Source: Eubacteriales Family XIII. Incertae Sedis bacterium
GTDB taxonomy: Bacteria > Bacillota > Clostridia > Peptostreptococcales > Anaerovoracaceae
Reading direction: 5' to 3'
Assembly: GCA_031276775.1 (NCBI GenBank)
Contig: JAISML010000120.1
Coordinates: forward strand, 1 to 5,790
Length of the DNA: 5,790 bases
Part shown: one piece after another, positions 1-4,931 of the stretch
How positions within the stretch are numbered: the first letter of the stretch is position 1
Layout of the letters: every line of letters starts with the position of its first letter
Program-made: the position numbers and the translations under genes
The notes under the pieces: generated by a model
The model's input: only the letters and a program-made list of their open reading frames with translations
Database searches by the model: none
What the model was told of the DNA's origin: nothing

Positions 1-104
1 AAATACTGCTTGATCCCGTTTATGTCCACGTATTCTTCTGTGAAATCCCTGCTTCCCTGTCTGCCCCTTTTTATCAAACCTCCTAATGTGGGGGAGGGGG
101 ACAT
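1..104 (-). CDS. Possible 5' end of a leftward gene, running off the left edge (alpha/beta-hydrolase-like N-terminus?)
   Basis: The minus strand is open from an ATG at 104-102 to the window edge. The last residues visible read EEYVDINGIKQY, which resembles the YVxINGIKxY opening strand of many bacterial alpha/beta hydrolases. This is recalled resemblance, not a search result, and the catalytic region lies outside the window. The start is unclear. GGGAGG (112-107) is only 2 bases before the ATG at 104. AGGAGG (84-79) is 1 base before a TTG at 77-75. A GTG at 29-27 has no SD. The frame is the same as the small ORF at 212-132, from which it is separated only by one TGA (134-132) and nine further codons, so this could also be the body of one gene broken by a nonsense codon. 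It is transcribed away from the radical SAM operon and is unlikely to belong to it. Confidence 0.33.
   Translation of the reverse strand, partial: MSPSPTLGGLIKRGRQGSRDFTEEYVDINGIKQY
79..84 (-). promoter_or_regulatory. Consensus Shine-Dalgarno AGGAGG on the minus strand
   Basis: A perfect AGGAGG reads leftward just after the G/C-rich palindrome. It supports a translated gene on the minus strand, although the nearest in-frame start (TTG 77-75) is too close for usual spacing, so the real start is unresolved. Confidence 0.35.
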
Positions 105-120
105 GTCCTCCCATCCCCAC
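88..120. repeat. G/C-rich imperfect palindrome (strong hairpin)
   Basis: The left arm 88-100 (G-runs) pairs with the right arm 107-120 (C-runs) around a self-complementary ACATGT centre (101-106). The pairing includes one G-T and bulges at 90 and 112-113. No T-run follows on either strand, so it is not a canonical intrinsic terminator. It lies between the leftward small ORF and the AGGAGG at 84-79, where a hairpin in the minus-strand RNA could affect translation of the leftward gene. That role is inference. Confidence 0.5.
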
Positions 121-131
121 GTGCGCTTAGG

Positions 132-212
132 TCAGATGCACTCCTTTTGCGCGCTGACGCGTTGCATCGTGACCAATGCAGTTTCATTGAAGTTTGTTTT
201 GTATTTATTCAT
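132..212 (-). CDS. Small ORF of 26 codons with a good ribosome binding site (leader peptide or broken N-terminus)
   Basis: An ATG at 212-210 on the minus strand is preceded by AAAGGA (222-217) with 4 bases of spacing, a good SD. The 26-residue product starts MNKYKTNFNE, ends in QKECI and stops at TGA 134-132. I do not recognise it; it has no signal peptide or membrane segment, and no run of a single amino acid that would mark a classical attenuation peptide. The same frame stays open from the TGA to the window edge, so this may be the true N-terminus of the leftward gene interrupted by one nonsense codon, a short upstream ORF, or chance. UGA readthrough is unlikely because radical SAM genes 1 and 2 end in TGA. 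Confidence 0.35.
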   Translation of the reverse strand: MNKYKTNFNETALVTMQRVSAQKECI

Positions 213-229
213 TTTATCCTTTCCGCAAA

Positions 230-257
230 AGTATAACATTTATCCGTGCAGACACAA
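230..257 (-). promoter_or_regulatory. Weak candidate promoter for the leftward small ORF
   Basis: On the minus strand TTGTGT (257-252) is followed after 16 bases by TATACT (235-230). The -10 is good and the -35 poor (3 of 6). Transcription would begin near the SD at 222-217, giving a very short leader, which counts against it. The extended -10 at 382-374 is the better candidate. Confidence 0.2.
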
Positions 258-274
258 AAAGGACATCCGCTCGG

Positions 275-372
275 TTCGCGAAAACCACAAAGATCAAATA
301 AATCCCTGATAGAGCAGATGCCCTTGTCCGGATTTATTTGATCACTCCGAAAGGCTATGGTTTTCACACGAA
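275..372. repeat. Nested inverted repeat (14-bp perfect core, 8-bp and 4-bp outer arms)
   Basis: The core arms 292-305 and 330-343 are perfectly complementary over 14 bp, with a 24-base loop. Outside them GAAAACCA (280-287) pairs with TGGTTTTC (358-365) over 8 bp, and TTCG (275-278) with CGAA (369-372). The gaps between core and outer arms are unequal (4 and 14 bases), as expected of an internal loop in RNA. No strong T-run follows on the plus strand. On the minus strand the core is followed by T-rich TTTGTGGTTTT. It may be a structured 5' leader of the leftward transcript, a palindromic mobile unit, or a protein-binding dyad. Confidence 0.55.
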
Positions 373-373
373 T

Positions 374-382
374 AGTATATCA
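374..382 (-). promoter_or_regulatory. Extended -10 promoter element firing leftward
   Basis: The minus strand reads TGATATACT, matching the extended -10 pattern TGnTATAAT at all but one position. No convincing -35 lies at the usual spacing, which extended -10 promoters tolerate. Predicted initiation near 367 would put the RNA 5' end at the outer arm of the nested inverted repeat, so the leftward transcript would open with that structure. Not experimentally supported. Confidence 0.3.
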
Positions 383-395
383 TATTCCCCAAAGG

Positions 396-441
396 CGCGC
401 TTGCTGTCCTGCCCATGTTTTCCATGCAAACAGCAAGCGTG
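396..441. repeat. Hairpin-forming inverted repeat, 12-bp stem
   Basis: CGCTTGCTGT (398-407) is perfectly complementary to ACAGCAAGCG (430-439). One G-T and one C-G pair extend the stem to 396/441, and a short TGC/GCA helix (410-412/426-428) can stack inside. No T-run follows on either strand, so a standard intrinsic terminator is not supported. It sits close to the nested repeat at 275-372, and the two may belong to one structured region. Confidence 0.5.
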
Positions 442-833
442 AATTCATACGTGACAATAAAATCTCATAATTTAAGCCTCGGTTTTTTAATCCAGAAAAA
501 GAGGTGATTGCGATACGTAATATTAAATAACAATGCTTTACAGTAGTGGACAATTCCGAGGACAACCACGTCGCCTTGCGCACCGTTGTTGAAAGTGAAG
601 CGCTGAAGCGTCCTCCTGAAGTTTGCGGGAATGAAGCGGCTGAGCCCAAATTCGACGAAAGCGGATTGGCGGAAACCGTCGCCTTCGGCACAAACCCGTC
701 TTTCTCTGTGATCATCGTGATCATCCCCGGATACTCCCGGACGGATTTGGGGTATGACCCCTTCACATACACCGACGTACATCCATATGGCCCGTACCCA
801 TCGCGGACTTTACGTATTGTATTCACGCGCCCT
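442..833. other. Stretch with no defensible gene; contains a coding-like remnant
   Basis: The left part (442-540) is AT-rich with no convincing ORF; an SD-like GAGGTGAT near 501-508 has no start codon at suitable spacing. From about 546 to 730 base composition and codon choice become like the radical SAM genes. The plus frame from a GTG at 546 stays open to 878 and gives an acidic stretch (VVESEALKRPPEVCGNEAAE), but there is no SD, and the last 45 or so codons do not look coding. The minus strand is open across the same stretch in two frames. I recognise no product. It may be a decayed gene fragment or part of a dispersed repeat. A short TGATCA-TCG-TGATCA hairpin lies at 709-723. Confidence 0.3.
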
Positions 834-862
834 TTGTGTTTGGATTTATTTTATGGTAAAAT
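834..862 (+). promoter_or_regulatory. Probable promoter of the radical SAM operon (extended -10)
   Basis: TTGTGT (834-839) is followed after 17 bases by TAAAAT (857-862), preceded by TG at 854-855, so the element reads TGGTAAAAT: an extended -10 with a -10 hexamer matching 5 of 6. Initiation would fall near 869, leaving a leader of about 80 bases before the ATG at 950. No transcription-factor operator is evident. I see no B12-box sequence of a cobalamin riboswitch in the leader. Confidence 0.5.
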
Positions 863-949
863 CAACAGGTGGTTTTAAGGAAACAGTCAATACGAACAGG
901 GAACGCGGCCGGAACGATCTGCCGGATCGCGTCGGGGATGTAATCAAAA

Positions 950-2299
950 ATGAAGATCGCGCTGCTCAGTCCGGCCGGCGCCATGCACAGATACGACGGT
1001 CTCTTTTCAAAGAATCTGCATTACGCGCCGCTTACGCTTACTTTGCTCGCCGCGCTTGTGCCGGCGGAATTGAACGCCCATGTGTCGATTTACGACGAAA
1101 CGGCGGGTCGTATTCCGCTCGATCTGGACGCGGACGTCGTGGGAATCACCTGCATCACCGGCACAGGCGCGCGCGCGTACAAATTTGCCGATTATTTCAG
1201 AAAACGGGGCGCGACGGTGGTGCTGGGAGGTCCGCACCCTTCTCTTGTGCCGCGTGAAGCCAAAGAACATGCCGACAGCGTGGTGATCGGCTTGGCCGAC
1301 CGGACTTGGCCCCGGTTGCTTCGTGACTGCCGCGACGGTTGCCTGCAGGCGTATTACGCCGACGACACGCCCTCGGCGGCGAATCGTCCGATCCCGCGCA
1401 GGGAACTTCTGAACAAAAGAAAATACATTACGCTGAACACGGTTGAAGCGATCCGAGGCTGTCACCGAAACTGCTCTTTCTGCGCTTATCCAAGAGCGTT
1501 CGGCAGTTGCGTGACAGCGCGTCCGGTGGAGGATGTCATCGCCGAAATCAAGAGGTTGCGCGGGAAACCCGTCATCTTTCCCGATGTCAATCTGCTTTCG
1601 GATATTCCTTACGCGAAAGCGCTTTTCAACGCGATGATCCCGCTCAAAAAGTGGTGGTTCGGGCTCACCACCTCGGACGTCGCGTTGGATGACGACCTGG
1701 TTCGGCTTTTTAAAAAGAGCGGATGCAAGGGACTGTTGATCGGATTCGAATCAGTCAATGAGGGCAGCCAAAAGGAAATGCGCAAGGGTTTTAACGAGCC
1801 GCCGAAATACAAGGATTTGATGGACAAACTTCACAGAAACGGCATCATGGTGATGGGCTGTTTCGCGTTCGGATCGGATGAGGACGGTCCCGATGTTTTT
1901 GATCGGACCGTCAAGCTTGCCGATGAAGTCAAGATCGATCTTCCCCGGTACGCCATCTTTACGCCTTTCCCGCAAACCGAGTATTACCGCCGTTTGGAAG
2001 AGGAGAACCGCATTGCGGAACGCGACTGGGCGCTGTACGATGTGGAACACTGTGTCTTTGTACCGAAAAATATGACGAAAGAACAATTGGAGGACGGAAT
2101 CCGGAAAGCTTGGAAAGGTTCCTATTCGATCCGAAGCATGATCAGGCGCTTTGACCTGCGCAAGCCGCGGATACTGCTTTTCGCTTTCATCTATGTCTTG
2201 GCAAACATAGGCTACCGCAGGTACGCGAAAAAATTCGACATCTTCGACGCCGCGATCATGACGGACAATTCGGACATACCGGACGGGATTCCGGAATGA
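950..2299 (+). CDS. Cobalamin-binding-domain radical SAM protein, paralogue 1
   Basis: Predicted B12-dependent radical SAM enzyme of 449 residues, a normal length for COG1032-type members. Residues 1 to about 130 form a Rossmann-like B12-binding domain (MKIALLSP strand, SIYDE at 46-50, VVLGGPHPS at 90-98). The radical SAM domain follows, with cluster cysteines C171, C175 and C178 (CHRNCSFC), SGC at 257-259 and GFES at 265-268. There is no DxHxxG, so cobalamin is probably bound without a histidine lower ligand. The usual GEAExxW after the B12 domain is altered to GLADRTW (114-120), and the later family motif GxDxDT is GSDEDG, making this the most divergent of the four. A hydrophobic segment (about 408-422) in a basic tail suggests membrane association. 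The start is secure: an in-frame TAA lies at 941-943, with a modest SD (GGGGA, 934-938). It overlaps gene 2 by ATGA. Substrate unknown; methyl transfer or another C-C bond-forming reaction is inferred. Confidence 0.93.
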   Translation: MKIALLSPAGAMHRYDGLFSKNLHYAPLTLTLLAALVPAELNAHVSIYDETAGRIPLDLDADVVGITCITGTGARAYKFADYFRKRGATVVLGGPHPSLVPREAKEHADSVVIGLADRTWPRLLRDCRDGCLQAYYADDTPSAANRPIPRRELLNKRKYITLNTVEAIRGCHRNCSFCAYPRAFGSCVTARPVEDVIAEIKRLRGKPVIFPDVNLLSDIPYAKALFNAMIPLKKWWFGLTTSDVALDDDLVRLFKKSGCKGLLIGFESVNEGSQKEMRKGFNEPPKYKDLMDKLHRNGIMVMGCFAFGSDEDGPDVFDRTVKLADEVKIDLPRYAIFTPFPQTEYYRRLEEENRIAERDWALYDVEHCVFVPKNMTKEQLEDGIRKAWKGSYSIRSMIRRFDLRKPRILLFAFIYVLANIGYRRYAKKFDIFDAAIMTDNSDIPDGIPE

Positions 2300-3591
2300 A
2301 GATAGCGGTGATAAAGCCAAGCCTGTTCGGCGAACGCTCGAAAGACGCGCTGAATCCTCTCCTGTTCGCTGTCCTGAAGCCGCTGACGCCGCCGGACGTC
2401 AGCCTGGTTTTTTATGATGAGAACACAGAGGAAATCCCCGGCGACCTCGCGTGCGAAGCGGTTGCGATGACCGTGGACACGTTCACGGCGCGGCGGGCCT
2501 ATGTGCTCTCCGCGCGCTTTCGATCGGAGGGCGTCAAGGTGATCATGGGCGGTTACCACCCCACGCTGTGTTCGGAAGAAGCGTTGCGCCACGCCGACGC
2601 AGTGGTGATCGGCGAAGCGGAGGACACCTGGGGCAGGGTTGTGGCGGATCTCGCGGACAATGCCCTGAAACCGATATACAAAAGCGGGAACAATGCGGAT
2701 CTGGCGCGGACGCGATATGATTATTCCGTGTTTCGGGGGAAGAAATACCACCGGATCGGCTTTGTGCAATTCTCCCGGGGCTGCAAATTCAGCTGCGACT
2801 TCTGCTCGATACGCGCATTCCACGGAACCTGCGTGCGCACACGCCCGGCCCGGGCGGTTGCGGAGACCATCAGGGGCATGCCGCAAAAGCTCTTTTTCTT
2901 CTCGGACGATAATCTTTTTGCCGATACGGAGCAAATCGATATGCTGTTGAACGCCATCGCGCCTCTGAAGCGGCATTGGGCCTGTCAGATCAGCATCGAC
3001 GTCGCGCAAAACGCGGATCGGCTGAAACGAATGGCGGACAGCGGCTGCATCATGGCGATCGTGGGTTTTGAATCGTTAAATGCCGAAAACCTGCGGCAGA
3101 TGGGCAAAAACGCCAACCTGCGCAGCGATTACGAGGTCGCGATTCAAAACATCCGAGCTGCGGGCATCATGATCTTCGGCACGTTTGTACTCGGTTACGA
3201 CGCCGACACGAAAGACGCCGCCGAAGAGATATTGCGGTTTGCTCTCAGGCATCGTTTCGCGGTGGCCAACTTCAATCCGCTGATCCCGACGCCGGGCACA
3301 GCGCTCTACGGGCGGCTGAAAAGCGAAAACCGATTGCTGTATGAAGCTTGGTGGAACGATCCGGCTTACAAATACGGCGACTCCGCGTTTGTCCCGCGCT
3401 CCATGACGCCGCAGGAGTTGGCCGACTCGTGCAAAACGGCGCGCTACCGGTTTTATTCCCTGCGGAACATTCTCCGCCGCATGCGGGGTGTGAATATGCG
3501 CGGTCTCTTTCACCTGAGCGTGTTTGTTCTCATCAATTTGATATCACGCGGTGAGATACGGCGCAAACAGGGGAGGCGATTGGGCGAATGA
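2296..3591 (+). CDS. Cobalamin-binding-domain radical SAM protein, paralogue 2
   Basis: A 431-residue protein of the same architecture. The B12-binding domain (about 1-120) carries FYDENTEEIP (39-48), MGGYHPT (84-90) and GEAEDTW (106-112). The radical SAM cysteines are C163, C167 and C170 (CKFSCDFC), followed by SDDNLFAD (203-210), SGC (249-251), GFES (257-260) and GYDADT (300-305), all as expected for COG1032-type enzymes. No DxHxxG is present. The tail (about 404-416) is hydrophobic and followed by a strongly basic end. The ATG overlaps the stop of gene 1 (ATGA, 2296-2299). The upstream sequence has only a weak GGACGGGA, so translation probably depends on coupling to gene 1. Sequence is closest to paralogue 3 within the window (shared FTARR segment and D-D-N strand motif). 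Likely a B12-dependent methylase or related C-C bond-forming enzyme; substrate not predictable. Confidence 0.93.
   Translation: MKIAVIKPSLFGERSKDALNPLLFAVLKPLTPPDVSLVFYDENTEEIPGDLACEAVAMTVDTFTARRAYVLSARFRSEGVKVIMGGYHPTLCSEEALRHADAVVIGEAEDTWGRVVADLADNALKPIYKSGNNADLARTRYDYSVFRGKKYHRIGFVQFSRGCKFSCDFCSIRAFHGTCVRTRPARAVAETIRGMPQKLFFFSDDNLFADTEQIDMLLNAIAPLKRHWACQISIDVAQNADRLKRMADSGCIMAIVGFESLNAENLRQMGKNANLRSDYEVAIQNIRAAGIMIFGTFVLGYDADTKDAAEEILRFALRHRFAVANFNPLIPTPGTALYGRLKSENRLLYEAWWNDPAYKYGDSAFVPRSMTPQELADSCKTARYRFYSLRNILRRMRGVNMRGLFHLSVFVLINLISRGEIRRKQGRRLGE
3571..3580 (+). promoter_or_regulatory. Strong ribosome binding site of paralogue 3
   Basis: GGGAGGCGAT inside the end of gene 2 matches the extended anti-SD complement (GGAGGTGAT) with one mismatch. 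It lies 7 bases before the ATG at 3588 counted from the extended match. It fixes that start and suggests gene 3 can be initiated efficiently on its own as well as by coupling. Confidence 0.6.
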
Positions 3592-4928
3592 AGATCGCTT
3601 TCATCTATCCGAACATCGGCCGCAAAGAACACAGCATGTTTCTCGACGGCGCGAAGATGGAACCTTTGGGGTTGGCAGTGTTGGCCGGTCTTACCCCGCC
3701 CGGAACGGAAACGGTCATGTTCGACGATCGTCTGGAGGAGATTCCGTATGACGGCGATTTCGATCTGGTCGCCATATCCGTGCAGATCTTCACCGCCAGA
3801 AGAAGCTACGAGATAAGCGATGAATTCCGCAGACGCGGAACGACGGTTGTGTTGGGCGGAATCCATGTCACGCTGGTTCCCGGGGAGGCCGAGCGGCATG
3901 CCGACAGTTTGGTGCTCGGAGACGCGGAAAACAGCTGGCATGCGTTGATCGAGGATGCGCGTTCGGGCAGACTGAAAAAGCGGTACAGCTGCGAACCGGC
4001 AGACCGCCCGCAAAACGGAACGCTGCCGCGACGGGAGATCTTCATCGGCAAAAGGTATCTGCCGATCACGTTGATGCAGTTTTCCCGCGGTTGCCCAAAC
4101 CAATGCAACTTTTGCGCTTCCAGCGTTTATTTCGGGAGGCGCCATTGTACGCGGGACGTCGGCAGCGTAACGGAGGAGATACGCGCGCAGAAACGGAGAC
4201 TCATCTTTTTTACCGACGACAACATCGTCGCCGACAGGGAAGCGGCCAAGGAATTGTTCAAAGCGTTGATTCCGCTGAACATACGGTGGGTCAGCCAGGC
4301 TTCCATGGACATGTTGGAGGATAGCGAACTGATGGAACTCTTGGTCAAAAGCGGTTGTCTGGGCAACGTCATCGGGTTTGAATCCATCGGGCAAGCCGGC
4401 GTCGAGGGGATGCAAAAGGACGCCAACGCCCATTTTGTCGGCGATGAATACAGGCGCGCCGTCGCCGAGCTGCGCCGCTTTGGTCAGCAGACCTGGGCGG
4501 CCTTCACCGTCGGACACGATACCGACACCGTCGAACGCATACGGGAGACCTGTGATTTCGCGTTGCGTCACAAATTCTGTTTCGCAGCGTTCAATATTTT
4601 GAATCCCTATCCGGGTACCGATTTATATCGCTGGCTCGAGCGTGAAAACCGCCTGCTGTACGGCGGCAAGTGGTGGCTCCATCCGGAGTATCGGTTCAAC
4701 CATGCGTCATTTGTTCCCAAAAATATGACGCCGGACGAATTGACCGAGGAGTCTTTCCGGTGCCGGCAGAGGTTTAACAGTCCCGGTTCCATTCTCCGGC
4801 GCGCCTTTGAACCGCGCACCAATATGCGGACCCCTTACCGTTTTTTCACCTATCTCGCGTACAATCCGATCTTCAGGCGGGAAGTGTTCAACAAACAGGG
4901 CATTTTGTTCGGTTACGGGAAAGGATAG
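3588..4928 (+). CDS. Cobalamin-binding-domain radical SAM protein, paralogue 3
   Basis: A 446-residue paralogue. The B12-binding domain has MFDDRLEEIP (44-53), VVLGGIHVT (87-95) and GDAENSW (111-117), where Asp replaces the first Glu of GEAE. The radical SAM cysteines are C169, C173 and C176 (CPNQCNFC), with TDDNIVAD (209-216), SGC (255-257), GFES (263-266) and GHDTDT (309-314). The C-terminus has an aromatic, mildly hydrophobic stretch (about 417-429) and basic residues rather than a clear membrane helix. It overlaps gene 2 by ATGA (3588-3591) and ends in TAG, unlike the TGA of genes 1 and 2. The stop is followed after one codon (GCC) by the ATG of gene 4 in the same frame. Same predicted chemistry as its neighbours; substrate unknown. 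Long open frames on the opposite strand are codon-bias shadows. Confidence 0.93.
   Translation: MKIAFIYPNIGRKEHSMFLDGAKMEPLGLAVLAGLTPPGTETVMFDDRLEEIPYDGDFDLVAISVQIFTARRSYEISDEFRRRGTTVVLGGIHVTLVPGEAERHADSLVLGDAENSWHALIEDARSGRLKKRYSCEPADRPQNGTLPRREIFIGKRYLPITLMQFSRGCPNQCNFCASSVYFGRRHCTRDVGSVTEEIRAQKRRLIFFTDDNIVADREAAKELFKALIPLNIRWVSQASMDMLEDSELMELLVKSGCLGNVIGFESIGQAGVEGMQKDANAHFVGDEYRRAVAELRRFGQQTWAAFTVGHDTDTVERIRETCDFALRHKFCFAAFNILNPYPGTDLYRWLERENRLLYGGKWWLHPEYRFNHASFVPKNMTPDELTEESFRCRQRFNSPGSILRRAFEPRTNMRTPYRFFTYLAYNPIFRREVFNKQGILFGYGKG
4920..4925 (+). promoter_or_regulatory. Ribosome binding site of paralogue 4
   Basis: AAAGGA lies 6 bases before the ATG at 4932 and overlaps the last codons of gene 3. 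It supports this start and independent initiation of gene 4 rather than readthrough of the TAG. Confidence 0.5.
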
Positions 4929-4931
4929 GCC

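Noticed and set aside
10..309. Plus-strand open frame of 99 codons
   Set aside because: It crosses the G/C palindrome and the nested inverted repeat, has no SD, and its composition is not protein-like.
275..441. Insertion-sequence ends or a CRISPR array
   Set aside because: The inverted repeats are local hairpin arms with no transposase between them, and there are no regularly spaced direct repeats.
380..826. Two overlapping minus-strand open frames (380-826 and 465-782)
   Set aside because: Both cover the coding-like segment, but the longer one is Ser/Thr-rich, runs through AT-rich intergenic sequence and the hairpin at 396-441, and neither has an SD or a family match I can name.
869..949. 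Cobalamin riboswitch upstream of the B12-dependent operon
   Set aside because: No B12-box consensus is visible and the leader is too short for the full aptamer.
754..1257. Plus-strand open frame of 167 codons entering gene 1
   Set aside because: It overlaps the start of gene 1 in another frame and becomes Arg-rich there, typical of a shifted reading of a real gene.
1751..3009. Further long minus-strand open frames (1751-2320, 2212-3009)
   Set aside because: Both lie opposite genes 1 and 2, have low-complexity Arg/His-rich translations and no domain signature.
3510..4571. Open frame of 353 codons on the minus strand
   Set aside because: It is antisense to genes 2 and 3, which carry clear radical SAM and B12-binding motifs. 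The reverse frame has no recognisable motif and reflects GC-biased codon use.
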